Source of the DNA: Streptomyces sp. NBC_00483
GTDB lineage: Bacteria; Actinomycetota; Actinomycetes; Streptomycetales; Streptomycetaceae
DNA: 64,000 nucleotides
NCBI RefSeq assembly: GCF_036013745.1
Contig: NZ_CP107880.1
Coordinates: forward strand, 6,262,001 to 6,326,000
Direction of reading: 5' to 3'
Each line of letters starts with the position of its first letter. Positions within the stretch are counted from its first letter, which is position 1. A model generated the notes under the pieces. That model did not search any database. It was not told the DNA's origin and saw nothing but the letters and a program-made list of their open reading frames with translations. The translations under genes and the position numbers were made by a program. Below, one piece after another: positions 1-8,696 of this stretch.

Positions 1-91
1 GAGGTCCGGGCAATCCCCGTGATGCGGCGCGAGCGCCTTCCCGCCCGTCCTATCCTCCCTGAACTGGACGCCTTGGGGAGGGAGTTGGGGC

Positions 92-1423
92 ATGCGGTCG
101 GTTCCGCTCGTGGCCCGTGCGTATGTGCTCCTGACCGCCGGCGTCGCCGTGGTCTGCGCCGCCCCCGCGTTCTCCGCCACCACGTCGTGGCCCGGCGTCG
201 CGCTGCTCGCGTTCCTCTACGCGGGGTGTGAGCAGCTCGGCCGCTGCCGGCTCGTCGGGCGGCGCGCCCCCAAGGGGATGGGCACCTTCTTTCCCGTACT
301 GCTCGCCGGGGCGTTTCTGCTGCCGCCGGCCGCCGCCGCGCTCGTCGCCCTGCCCGGCGCCCTGCTCACCTCGGTCGAGCGGCGGCCCGCGTGGCTGCGC
401 AAGGTGTGGCGCGCGGCCCAACTCGCCCTCGCCTCCTGGGCCGCGGCCCGGGTCTTCGGCGCGCTCGGCGGGCCCGAAGCGGTCGCCGACCCCCGGTTCC
501 CGTACGCGCTCGTACCCGGTGGCGCCGCGGTCCTCGCGTTCTGCGCCACACTCACCGTGCTCGACGGGGGCGTGCTCGCCTCCGCGGAGCGGGTCCCGGT
601 GCGCAGCGCCTGGCGCGGGCTCTTCCTGCGGATGCTCGCGCCGGTGGCCGCGCACGGGCTCGCGGGCCTGGTGATGGCGACGATGTGGACGAGTTCGTAC
701 GGTCCGCTCGCCGCGCTGCTCGTGCTCCTGCCGATGTACATCTCCTGCTGGGTGTTCGCCCAGTACCAGCGGGAGTGGTCGGCCCACCAGGCCACGATCC
801 GGGCGCTCGTGCAGGCCGTCGACATCAAGGACGGCTATACGCGCGGGCACAGTGAGCGGGTCGGGCAGGCGTCGATGATGATCGCGCGCGAGCTCGGGAT
901 GGCGGGGGAGCGGGTGGAGGCGCTGCGGTTCGCCGGGATCCTGCACGACGTGGGGAAACTCGGCGTGCCCACACGGTTGTTGCGCAAGGACGGGCCGCTG
1001 ACACCCGAGGAGCGCGAGGTCATTCAGCTGCATCCCGAGTACGGGCACGAGATGGTGCGGGGGATCGCGTTCCTGGGCGAGGCGCGGGCGGCGATTCTGC
1101 ATCACCATGAGCGGCTCGACGGGAGCGGGTATCCGTACGGGCTCGTGGGGGCGCAGATTCCGGAGTTCGCGCGGGTGGTGGCGGTGGCCGACGCGTTCGA
1201 CGCGATGACTTCCACGCGGACGTATTCGCGGGCGCGGCCCGTTCCGGTGGCGTTGTCGGAGCTGGAGCGGTGCGCCGGTTCGCAGTTCGATCCGGTGATG
1301 GTGGGGGCGCTGGTGCGGGTGCTTGAGCGGGACGGGTGGCATCCCGTGGTCACGGCGGACGAGGCGGTGGTGCCACCGCCCCGCCCGGAAAGCGTCGCCG
1401 TCCCGCCGGCGGCGTCCCGGTGA
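92..1423 (+). CDS. HD-GYP domain membrane protein
   Basis: Predicted integral membrane protein of 443 residues. The N-terminal half (about 10-230) has several hydrophobic segments. The C-terminal half is an HD-GYP phosphohydrolase domain with the metal-binding His285-Asp286 pair in LHDVGKLG, a HHHE run at 337-340 and the signature DGSGYPYG (GYP at 346-348). HD-GYP domains usually hydrolyse c-di-GMP or related cyclic nucleotides; the substrate cannot be read here. The ATG at 92 follows GGGAGGGAG. The stop codon overlaps the GTG of the next gene, a degenerate paralogue, so the two are probably co-translated. The left border of the window is 91 bases upstream and shows no other gene. Confidence 0.9.
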   Translation: MRSVPLVARAYVLLTAGVAVVCAAPAFSATTSWPGVALLAFLYAGCEQLGRCRLVGRRAPKGMGTFFPVLLAGAFLLPPAAAALVALPGALLTSVERRPAWLRKVWRAAQLALASWAAARVFGALGGPEAVADPRFPYALVPGGAAVLAFCATLTVLDGGVLASAERVPVRSAWRGLFLRMLAPVAAHGLAGLVMATMWTSSYGPLAALLVLLPMYISCWVFAQYQREWSAHQATIRALVQAVDIKDGYTRGHSERVGQASMMIARELGMAGERVEALRFAGILHDVGKLGVPTRLLRKDGPLTPEEREVIQLHPEYGHEMVRGIAFLGEARAAILHHHERLDGSGYPYGLVGAQIPEFARVVAVADAFDAMTSTRTYSRARPVPVALSELERCAGSQFDPVMVGALVRVLERDGWHPVVTADEAVVPPPRPESVAVPPAASR

Positions 1424-2727
1424 CGGGGGCCGAGCCGGAGCGTGGCGCGGGGGCCCCGGACCCGTTGCGCGGCACGGCGGGGAGACGGTTGTCCGGCTTG
1501 CTGGTGGTGGTGTTCGGGGTGGCTGTGGTGGTTGCCGCCGTGGCTGTGGGGGACACCGTTTGGCACGGCGTTGTCGAGCGGGGGAACGCGCTGGCGTTCG
1601 GGGTGCTCGTCGCCGTGGGGGAGCTGGCGCGGTGGGGTGGCGCAGAGGACCGGGAGGCCGCGCCGCTCGGGGCCGCGGGGGCGCTCGCGTACGCCTTGCT
1701 CGGGGAGGTCGCGGGGCGGCCCACGCACCACGGCGCACTACAGGTCGTCGCAATCGTCGTCGCGGGCACGCTCGTCGGCTGCATACCGCATGTGGCGCGC
1801 GGAAAGGGTGCCTCGCTCGACCATGTGACGCGCCGCGTGCTCACCGTCGCGTTCGCCGCCGTCTGCTTCCAACCGCTGTACAACCAGGGCGTGTTGGCGG
1901 AGTGGTTCGGGGACGGGGCGTACTACGCGCTGTTGATCGTCGGGCTCCTAGTGCTGACCGCGTTGTGCGATGCCGTGCTCGCCGCCGTCATGGCGCACGC
2001 CAGGACGCGCTGGCCGTTCGGCCCGCTGCTGCGCGACGAGCTGCGGGCGATGCTCGGGATCGGGTCGGCCGTGTGCGCGACGGGCGCCGTCATGGCGCTC
2101 GCCGTCGCCGTCGCCGGGCTGTGGGCGCTGCCCCTGATCAGCCTGCCGCTGCTGCTCACCCAGTTGGCGTTCCGGCGGTACGCCGTGGTCAAGGCCACGT
2201 ACCGGCAGACCATCACCTCACTGGCCCGCGCCACCGAGATCGCCGGCTACACCCCGCACGGGCACGCCCGCCGGGTGGCCGCGCTCAGCCGGGCCGTCGG
2301 CCGCGACCTGGGCCTCTCCCAGCCGGACCTGTCGGTGCTCGAGTACGCGGCGCTGATGCACGACATCGGGCAGCTCTCGCTCGTCGACCCGGTGGCCGAG
2401 GGCGCCACCGCCGCGCTGCCGCCCGCCCAGCAGCGGCGGATCGCCCTGCTCGGCGGCGCCGTCGTCCGTCAGACCGGGGTGGACACCCAGGTGGCGGTGG
2501 TGGTCGAGCGGCAGGCGGACCCGTACCGCGAGCAGCCGCTCATCGCCCGGATTGTGCGGACAGCGAACGCGTACGACGAGATGGCCAGGGAACAGGGACC
2601 TCAGGGGCCGCTCAGGGCCCTGGAAAGCCTGCGTCTGGCCACGGGGCGCGACTACCAGCCAGAGGTCGTGGAGGCGCTGGCCAGGGTGGTTGGAACGCCC
2701 GGTCTGAGCCTAGGGTCGGTTGGGTAA
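1420..2727 (+). CDS. Degenerate HD-domain membrane protein, paralogue of the upstream gene
   Basis: 435 residues. The N-terminal half is hydrophobic with several predicted membrane spans. The C-terminal HD domain retains His314-Asp315 in MHDIGQLSL but lacks the GYP signature and the downstream HHxE metal ligands found in the neighbour, so a catalytically weak or regulatory partner is likely. I chose the GTG at 1420, which overlaps the previous stop as GTGA; the in-frame ATG at 1336 lies inside the upstream gene and its extension looks non-coding. The arrangement suggests duplication followed by divergence, with a stoichiometric, translationally coupled pair. Confidence 0.85.
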   Translation: MTGAEPERGAGAPDPLRGTAGRRLSGLLVVVFGVAVVVAAVAVGDTVWHGVVERGNALAFGVLVAVGELARWGGAEDREAAPLGAAGALAYALLGEVAGRPTHHGALQVVAIVVAGTLVGCIPHVARGKGASLDHVTRRVLTVAFAAVCFQPLYNQGVLAEWFGDGAYYALLIVGLLVLTALCDAVLAAVMAHARTRWPFGPLLRDELRAMLGIGSAVCATGAVMALAVAVAGLWALPLISLPLLLTQLAFRRYAVVKATYRQTITSLARATEIAGYTPHGHARRVAALSRAVGRDLGLSQPDLSVLEYAALMHDIGQLSLVDPVAEGATAALPPAQQRRIALLGGAVVRQTGVDTQVAVVVERQADPYREQPLIARIVRTANAYDEMAREQGPQGPLRALESLRLATGRDYQPEVVEALARVVGTPGLSLGSVG

Positions 2728-2841
2728 CCCATGGGTAATGAGCGGTCGTCCGACCGTACGTGGTTGGATGCAAAGCAAGGTAGAACACGCAGAAACTCAG
2801 AGACCGGAGGCCCAGGCCTCGAGCATCGGCAGGCGGGAATC

Positions 2842-3822
2842 GTGAGGATCTTCGGCAAGGGACGGCACCGGCCCTCCGCCTCCTGGCGGCAGGCCACGGA
2901 TCGCGCGTTCACGCTGATCGGCGACGGCCGGTACGAGGACGCGGGAGCGCTGCTCACGCGGGCCGCCGACCTGGAGCCCTGGCTGTCGGAGTCCTGGTTC
3001 AACCTCGCGCTGCTGCACAAGTTCCGGCACGACTGGGAGCAGGCCCGCACCACCGGCCTGCGGGCCGTCGCCCTGCTCGAGAAGGAGGGCGGGGCCCCGG
3101 ACTGGTGGAACGTGGGCATCGCCGCCACCGCCCTGCAGGACTGGCCGCTCGCGCGCAGGGCCTGGCAGGCGTACGGGCTGAAGGTGCCGGGCGGCGCCGC
3201 CGCTGCCGGGGAGCCGACCGGGATGGACCTCGGGAGCGCCGCGGTGCGGCTGTCGCCGGAGGGCGAGGCGGAGGTGGTGTGGGGGCGCAGGCTCGACCCC
3301 GCGCGCATCGAGCTGCTCTCCATCCCGCTGCCGTCGTCCGGGCGGCGCTGGGGCGAGGTCGTGCTGCACGACGGCGTCCCGCACGGGGAGCGGACCACGG
3401 CGGCCGGGCACTCGTACCCGGTCTTCGACGAGATCGAACTGTGGGCGCCCTCGCCGGTTCCCACCTGGGTGGTGCTGCTCGAGGCCGCCACCGAGGACGA
3501 CCGGGACGCGCTGGAGCGGCTGGCCGCCGACGCGGGATTCGCCGCCGAGGACTGGTCGTCGTCCGTGCGGCTGCTGTGCCGGACGTGTTCGGAGTCGCGG
3601 ATGCCGTCCGACGAGGGGGACGGTACGCATCTCGATCCGCACGACCACAGTGAGCCGGGGCATCCCGGGCCCCTTGGGCATCGGACCGATGGGCAGCTGT
3701 GGGTGCCGGAGCGGGAGTGCGGTGTGGCTGCGCCGGCTTCTCTGGTGCGGGGGTTGCTCGACGGGTGGGTGGCGGATTCGCCGGACTCGCGTGACTGGCG
3801 GGATCTCGAAGAGGTTTGTTAG
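2842..3822 (+). CDS. Tetratricopeptide-repeat protein
   Basis: 326 residues beginning at GTG 2842 (VRIFGKGRHRPSASWRQ). The in-frame extension back to 2731 does not resemble a protein. Residues about 18-110 form TPR-like helical pairs (TDRAFTLIGDGRYEDAGALL, then SWFNLALLHKFRHDWEQA and NVGIAATALQDWPLARRAW). The rest is an uncharacterised alpha/beta region with a Cys pair (LLCRTCSES) and several His near the C-terminus that could bind metal. It is a conserved Streptomyces hypothetical, probably a cytoplasmic scaffold. The spacing (114 bases from the HD gene) does not prove an operon. Confidence 0.8.
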   Translation: MRIFGKGRHRPSASWRQATDRAFTLIGDGRYEDAGALLTRAADLEPWLSESWFNLALLHKFRHDWEQARTTGLRAVALLEKEGGAPDWWNVGIAATALQDWPLARRAWQAYGLKVPGGAAAAGEPTGMDLGSAAVRLSPEGEAEVVWGRRLDPARIELLSIPLPSSGRRWGEVVLHDGVPHGERTTAAGHSYPVFDEIELWAPSPVPTWVVLLEAATEDDRDALERLAADAGFAAEDWSSSVRLLCRTCSESRMPSDEGDGTHLDPHDHSEPGHPGPLGHRTDGQLWVPERECGVAAPASLVRGLLDGWVADSPDSRDWRDLEEVC

Positions 3823-3840
3823 GTGCGGGTGGGCGCGGGG

Positions 3841-3987
3841 CGGGTTTTTGTTGGTCGCCCCCGCCGCCCCTTCCCGTCCCGTCCCCGGGGGCTGCGCCCC
3901 GGGCCCCCGTGTCGCTGAAAGTACCCTGTAAGGGTTCCACCTCGTTGTTTCCCTCTCGTTGTTTCCCTAGGAAGGCGTTCGTCCGTC
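3841..3987 (+). other. Leader region of def with G/C hairpin and 14-bp tandem duplication
   Basis: Positions 3884-3903 form a 7-bp G/C stem with a short loop, and the surrounding text resembles the GGGGCTCCGCCCCGG half of the dispersed repeat seen at 23.97 and 44.21 kb. A perfect 14-base unit (CTCGTTGTTTCCCT) is duplicated head to tail at 3941-3954 and 3955-3968, just upstream of the def ribosome binding site. The hairpin may terminate transcription from the TPR gene. Confidence 0.55.
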
Positions 3988-4638
3988 ATGGCTCAGCAGG
4001 ACACCGATCAGCAGCACGGCGGCGTGCTTCCCGTGGATGACGAGGGTTTCGTCGTCGACACCGAGGACTGCGAGGCCCGGGAGGCGGCGTACCGGGAGCG
4101 CGGCACGTCGCGGCCGATCACCGTCGTCGGGAACCCGGTGCTGCACAAGGAGTGCAAGGACGTCACCGAGTTCGACGACGAGCTGGCAAAGCTCGTCGAC
4201 GACATGTTCGCGAGCCAGCACACCGCCGAGGGCGTGGGCCTCGCCGCCAACCAGATCGGTGTGGACCTGAAGGTCTTCGTGTACGACTGCCCGGACGACG
4301 ACGGCATGCGGCACACCGGCGTCGTCTGCAACCCGGTCCTGCGCGAGCTGCCGACCGACCAGCGCCGCCTCGACGACTCCAACGAGGGCTGCCTGTCCGT
4401 GCCGACCGCGTACGCCGAACTCGCCCGCCCCGACTACGCGGTGGTCGACGGCCGGGACGAGAAGGGCAACCCGATCACCGTGCGCGGCACCGGCTACTTC
4501 GCGCGCTGCCTGCAGCACGAGACCGACCACCTGTACGGGTACCTGTACATCGACCGTCTCTCGAAGCGTGAGCGCAAGGACGCGTTGAAGCAGATGGAGG
4601 AGGGGACGCCGCGTTACCCGGTGGTCCCCAACAGCTGA
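3988..4638 (+). CDS. def: Peptide deformylase
   Basis: Removes the N-formyl group from nascent proteins in the cytoplasm. All three family motifs are present: GVGLAANQ (82-89), EGCLS (133-137, Cys135 as metal ligand) and QHETDH (176-181, with His177 and His181 as ligands and Glu178 as catalytic base). At 216 residues it is longer than the usual 165-190, through an acidic N-terminal extension of about 40 residues. That extension is common in one of the actinobacterial deformylase paralogues. The ATG at 3988 follows AGGAAGG. Monocistronic; the 294-base gap downstream holds no gene. Confidence 0.95.
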   Translation: MAQQDTDQQHGGVLPVDDEGFVVDTEDCEAREAAYRERGTSRPITVVGNPVLHKECKDVTEFDDELAKLVDDMFASQHTAEGVGLAANQIGVDLKVFVYDCPDDDGMRHTGVVCNPVLRELPTDQRRLDDSNEGCLSVPTAYAELARPDYAVVDGRDEKGNPITVRGTGYFARCLQHETDHLYGYLYIDRLSKRERKDALKQMEEGTPRYPVVPNS

Positions 4639-4932
4639 GCAACTACCTTTCCCTCATGGGGGAGTTGAGGCGTCAGACGGCGTCCGGTGCGGAAGTGACC
4701 TCCGTCCGGGCGCCGTTCGCATGTGCGGGCAGGGGTACCCGGCCCGGACGCGTATCGCCCGAATCCGGTCATGGCAGGTGAAGAATCAGGAAGTGTGGGG
4801 TAGTGAGGGGAGCAAATCCGTTCCCATCGCGGTCAGTTATGGTGCTGAATAGAAAGCGCGGGGTAACACGACGGCGCGCGACCGGTACAGCGGGAGGGGC
4901 GCGCGCTGCAGGCCACAGAGAGGGGTTACTAC

Positions 4933-6090
4933 GTGCCTGCTTTCTCACATACGTCGGTTCCGGCGGCTGTGGCGCTTCCGGTGATCGAGAGTCGGTTTCC
5001 TCGCCGACTGCACCCGTATTGGCCGAAGCTCCAAGGAAGGACCCGGTCCTGGCTCCTGGAAATGGAGCTGATGCCGCCCGACAAGGTGGCGAAATATGCC
5101 GACGGCTTGTGCTATTCGGACCTCGTCGCCGGCTACTACCTCGGCGCCCCCGATGAACTGCTCGCGACGATCAGCGACTACAGCGCGTGGTTCTTCGCCT
5201 GGGACGACCGGCACGACCGCGACGTGATCCACGGTCGCGCGGAAGGCTGGGGCCGGCTCGTCGCCCAGTTACACGCGGCGACCGAGGCGCCCGAGCTCCA
5301 TCTCGACCATGGGGATCCGCTGGTCGCGGGGTTCGCCGACTGCCTCCAGCGGTTCTACGGCTCGCTGAGCCACACCTGGAACGTGCGGTTCGCCCGCCAT
5401 TTCCACCCGGTGATCGACGCGTACGACGAGGAGTTCAGGAACCGGACGACGGGCACCGTGCCCGGCGTCGACGCGTACATAGAGTTGCGCCGGCAGACCT
5501 TCGCGCACTGGATTTGGATAGACCTGCTCGAGGCGACGGCGCAGTACGAACTCCCGGCGTGGGTACGGAAAACGCCGGCGTTCATGCGCGCGGCACTTTC
5601 CGTCCAGGATTTCTCCGCCTGGTACAACGACCTGTGTTCGCTCCCCAAGGAACTCGCGGGAAACGAATTCCACAACCTCGGGATAAGCCTCATCGAGCAC
5701 GAGGGGCTTTCCGTCCCCGAAGCCGCCGCGGAAGTGCGGCGCCGAGTCCTCGTATGCGTCGACGATTTCCTTGAGGCGGAAATCGAGGTCGGGAACATCG
5801 CGGACGGCGTCGCGACGCTCGGAGAAAAAGGAAAAGACCTCTCCGTGGCCATGAGGTCATGTCTGGAGAACATGCGGAACTGGTTCAGTTCCGTCTACTG
5901 GTTCCACCACGAATCGGGCCGCTATCAGGTCGACGACTGGGAGGACCGCAGCAACCCGCCGTACGTCAGCGACGAGCCGGTCGGTGCCGACGGCGTGTCC
6001 GGCGCGGGCCGCATCCCGAGGCAGGCTCCCCACCGGATCCCGGACCGGACCCCCGACCGGATCCCCGAACAGGCAGGTGAGTGCGCATGA
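4933..6090 (+). CDS. cyc1: Class I sesquiterpene cyclase, epi-isozizaene synthase type
   Basis: 385 residues. Cyclises farnesyl diphosphate, most likely to (+)-epi-isozizaene, the albaflavenone precursor. Both Mg2+-binding signatures are intact: the Asp-rich DDRHD at 91-95 and the NSE triad NDLCSLPKE at 232-240 (Asn232, Ser236, Glu240). The C-terminal FHHESGRY gives the conserved Arg-Tyr. From memory the sequence aligns along its length with S. coelicolor SCO5222, but the C-terminus carries an extra Pro/Arg-rich tail of about 25 residues (RIPRQAPHRIPDRTPDR). The start is GTG 4933 behind AGAGAGGGG. The stop overlaps the P450 ATG, so the pair is translationally coupled. Confidence 0.92.
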   Translation: MPAFSHTSVPAAVALPVIESRFPRRLHPYWPKLQGRTRSWLLEMELMPPDKVAKYADGLCYSDLVAGYYLGAPDELLATISDYSAWFFAWDDRHDRDVIHGRAEGWGRLVAQLHAATEAPELHLDHGDPLVAGFADCLQRFYGSLSHTWNVRFARHFHPVIDAYDEEFRNRTTGTVPGVDAYIELRRQTFAHWIWIDLLEATAQYELPAWVRKTPAFMRAALSVQDFSAWYNDLCSLPKELAGNEFHNLGISLIEHEGLSVPEAAAEVRRRVLVCVDDFLEAEIEVGNIADGVATLGEKGKDLSVAMRSCLENMRNWFSSVYWFHHESGRYQVDDWEDRSNPPYVSDEPVGADGVSGAGRIPRQAPHRIPDRTPDRIPEQAGECA

Positions 6091-7472
6091 CCGTGGAATC
6101 CACGCTGCCGGCCCCGGCGCCCGGCCAGGCGGGAGCGTCGCTCCCGCCGCTCGCACCCGGCGGTGCGCCGCTGCTCGGCCACGCCCCGCAGATGCTCCGT
6201 GACCCGCTGGCCTTCCTGACCCGGCTGCGGGACGGCGGCGACGTGGTCCGGCTGCGGCTCGGCCCCAAGACGGTCTTCGCGGCCTGCGACCCCGTCCTGG
6301 TCGAGAAGCTCCTCAAGAGCCCGGACTTCATCGTCGGCGGCGCGTTGTGGGACGCCCTCGAGGTGCTCCTCGGCGAGGGCGTGGCGAGCAGCAACGGGCA
6401 GAAGCACCGGCGCCAGCGCCGTGCCATCCAGCCCGCGTTCCGGGCCGATCGGATCGCCGACTACGCCTCGTTGATGGCAGAGGAGGCGCAGGCCGCGGCC
6501 GACCGCTGGCAGGACGGGCAGACCGTCGACATCAACGCCGAGATGTTCCGCCTGTCGGCCCGGATCACGGCCCGCGCCATGCTGCACATCGACGCGGAGG
6601 ACGACCGCTCGGACCGCCTCGGCGAGACGATGGGCACGGTCTTCGTCGGCATGTACCGGCGGATGATCCTGTCCTTCGGACCGCTGTACCGGCTGCCCCT
6701 GCCGGCCAATCGGCGTTTCGAGCGCGCGATGGCCGAATTGCACCGCATGGTCGACGAGATCATCGTCGAGCGAAGGGCTCAGGCGGCCGAGGGAATCGAC
6801 ACCGGAGACCTTCTCGCGGCATTGCTCGACGCGCACGACGACGACGGTGAAGCGGTCACCGACCAAGAGATCCACGATCAGGTTTTGGCCCTCCTGTTGG
6901 CCGGCGGCGAGAATGTCTCCAAGACGCTGGCTTGGACGCTCGGACTCCTCGCCGAACACCCGGACCATGAAAGCCGGTTGTACGAAGAGGTTGAATCGGT
7001 GACGGGTGGCGTCAGGCAGGTGGCTTTCGGCGACCTCGGGAAACTCGCATATATGCGGAATCTCCTTGCCGAGTCGATGCGCATTCGCCCCAGCGTGTGG
7101 ATATTCACGCGCATATCGGCGGTCGATACGACGCTCGGTGGGTATCGCATTCCGGCCGGGACGGACATCGTCTACAGCCCGTACGCGATGCAGCACGACC
7201 CGCGCTCGTTCGACGACGTGAACGTCTTTGACCCCGACCGATGGCTGCCGGAGCGCGTCACGGACGTCGCGAAGGTGGCACACCAGCCGTTCGGCACAGG
7301 CAACCGCAAGTGCCCCGGCGATCACTTCAGTATGGTCGGACTCGGCCTCATCCTGGGCACCTTGGTGTCGCGGTGGCGATTCGAGACGGTCCCCGAGACG
7401 GAGTCGACGGCGAAGCTGGGCATCACCATCGGCCCCAAGAACGGGAACCTGCGGGTGTGGGCCCGTGGCTGA
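6087..7472 (+). CDS. cyp170A: Cytochrome P450, CYP170 family (albaflavenone monooxygenase)
   Basis: 461 residues. Expected to oxidise epi-isozizaene twice at one allylic carbon to give albaflavenone. The heme loop FGTGNRKCPG holds the proximal Cys409, and ExxR is ESMR. The I-helix reads AGGENV at 272-277, so the usual oxygen-activating Thr is Asn276. A DDRSD run at 172-176 looks like a terpene-synthase Asp-rich motif. CYP170A1 of S. coelicolor is reported to have a second, farnesene synthase activity; whether this motif is related is unknown. ATG 6087 (MTVES, as in CYP170A1) overlaps the cyclase stop as ATGA. A GTG six bases upstream is a less likely start. Convergent with the next gene, 17 bases away. 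Confidence 0.92.
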   Translation: MTVESTLPAPAPGQAGASLPPLAPGGAPLLGHAPQMLRDPLAFLTRLRDGGDVVRLRLGPKTVFAACDPVLVEKLLKSPDFIVGGALWDALEVLLGEGVASSNGQKHRRQRRAIQPAFRADRIADYASLMAEEAQAAADRWQDGQTVDINAEMFRLSARITARAMLHIDAEDDRSDRLGETMGTVFVGMYRRMILSFGPLYRLPLPANRRFERAMAELHRMVDEIIVERRAQAAEGIDTGDLLAALLDAHDDDGEAVTDQEIHDQVLALLLAGGENVSKTLAWTLGLLAEHPDHESRLYEEVESVTGGVRQVAFGDLGKLAYMRNLLAESMRIRPSVWIFTRISAVDTTLGGYRIPAGTDIVYSPYAMQHDPRSFDDVNVFDPDRWLPERVTDVAKVAHQPFGTGNRKCPGDHFSMVGLGLILGTLVSRWRFETVPETESTAKLGITIGPKNGNLRVWARG

Positions 7473-7489
7473 CCGCCGGTGACCGGAGC

Positions 7490-8452
7490 CTAGGAGGCGA
7501 GCTTCACCCGGAAGGTCCTGCGGAAGGCGTTGGGGGTCGTCCCCAACGCCTTCATGAACTGATGGCGCATCGCCGCCGCGTTGCCGAACCCGGCGCGCGC
7601 GGCGATCGCGTCCACCGTCTCGTCCGTGCCCTCCAGCAACTCCTGGGCGAACAGGACGCGTTGGCGCAGCAGCCAGCGGTACGGCGTCGTGCCGGTCTCC
7701 TGCTGGAAGCGCCGCGCGAACGTGCGCGGCGACATGTGCGCCCGCGCCGCCAGCTCCTCCACGGTCACCGGATCTCCCAGATGCCGCTCCATCCACGCCA
7801 GCACCCCGCCCACCGTGTCGCAGCGCGTCGCCGGCAGCGGGCGCTCCACGTACTGGGCCTGGCCGCCGTCGCGGTGCGGCGGGACGACCATGCGGCGGGC
7901 GATCGTGTTGGCCACCTCGGAGCCGTGCTCCTTGCGGACGATGTGGAGGCAGGCGTCGATGCCCGCGGCCGTGCCGGCGGAGGTGATGACCGGGCCCTCG
8001 TCGACGTACAGCACATCGGGGTCGACGCGGGTGCGCGGGAAGCGGACGGCGAGCTCGCGCGCGTACCGCCAGTGGACCGCGCACCGGCGGCCGTCGAGCA
8101 GTCCGGCCTCGCCGAGGACGAACACCCCCGCGCAGAGGCTGAGCACGCGCGCGCCCCGGTCGACCGCCTGCCGCAGCGCGTCGAGCAGTTCCGGCGGGTA
8201 CTGGCCGAACCGCCGCCCCTCCGAGGGGATCGTGATGAGGTCGGCCTCCGCGAGCCGTTCGAGGCCGTGCGGGGTGGAGACCGTCATGCCGGGCACGTGC
8301 GTGGTGAGTGAGGGCCCCTCGGTGGAGACGGCCGCGAAGTCGTACACGGGCAGCCCGGCGTCGCTGCGGTCGAGGCCGAACACCTCGCACACGACGCCGA
8401 GTTCAAAGGGATGCACGCCGTCCAGCAGCACGGCGGCCACGTTTTTCAGCAT
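7490..8452 (-). CDS. nrdS: GlxA-type transcriptional regulator (DJ-1/PfpI plus AraC HTH), probable NrdS
   Basis: 320 residues from ATG 8452 (MLKNVAAVLLDG). A longer in-frame extension to 8554 has no protein-like character. Residues about 3-170 form a DJ-1/PfpI amidotransferase-like domain with the nucleophile-elbow segment LSLCAGVFVLGEAG. Residues about 205-315 form an AraC/XylS double HTH (EELAARAHMSPRTFARRFQ and DAIAARAGFGNAAAMRHQF). In S. coelicolor an AraC-like gene, nrdS, is the third gene of the B12-controlled nrdABS operon, and this gene lies on the same strand downstream of nrdB. Here about 0.7 kb containing a broken methyltransferase gene intervenes, so co-transcription is less certain. 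Confidence 0.8.
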   Translation of the reverse strand: MLKNVAAVLLDGVHPFELGVVCEVFGLDRSDAGLPVYDFAAVSTEGPSLTTHVPGMTVSTPHGLERLAEADLITIPSEGRRFGQYPPELLDALRQAVDRGARVLSLCAGVFVLGEAGLLDGRRCAVHWRYARELAVRFPRTRVDPDVLYVDEGPVITSAGTAAGIDACLHIVRKEHGSEVANTIARRMVVPPHRDGGQAQYVERPLPATRCDTVGGVLAWMERHLGDPVTVEELAARAHMSPRTFARRFQQETGTTPYRWLLRQRVLFAQELLEGTDETVDAIAARAGFGNAAAMRHQFMKALGTTPNAFRRTFRVKLAS

Positions 8453-8546
8453 GCCTGACAGTGTGCCGCAGAAGTGGCAGTAATTCGAGGGTTGCTGACG
8501 GTCCTGCCACTGCCGCGCGGTCGCCGCCGGGCGGAGAGTGGAGGAC

Positions 8547-8696
8547 ATGAACACAGCGATGAACTACTTCGCAGTCCTCTTCGTCTTCCTCCTCCTGGCC
8601 GCCCCGTCCCTGTACGGCATGGCCCACGACCGCCGCATCGACCGTCAACTCCGTGCCGCCGCCGCGCGCCACTCCCGCTACGAGCGTGCGGCCTGA
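8547..8696 (+). CDS. Small single-pass membrane protein, 49 residues
   Basis: ATG 8547 sits 5 bases after GTGGAGGAC, a strong ribosome binding site. The translation begins MNTAMNYFAVLFVFLLLAAP, with a single hydrophobic stretch (about 6-24) followed by a basic tail rich in Arg and Ala. It is divergent from the nrdS-like gene with 94 bases between starts, and its 3' end overlaps the opposite-strand methyltransferase relic by 19 bases. No family is recognised. The clear start signal and plausible topology support it as real, but it is short. Confidence 0.6.
   Translation: MNTAMNYFAVLFVFLLLAAPSLYGMAHDRRIDRQLRAAAARHSRYERAA

Noticed and set aside
5925..8390. Minus-strand open frame opposite the P450 and in another frame of the nrdS-like gene
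   Set aside because: Crosses two well-supported genes and shows no domain.
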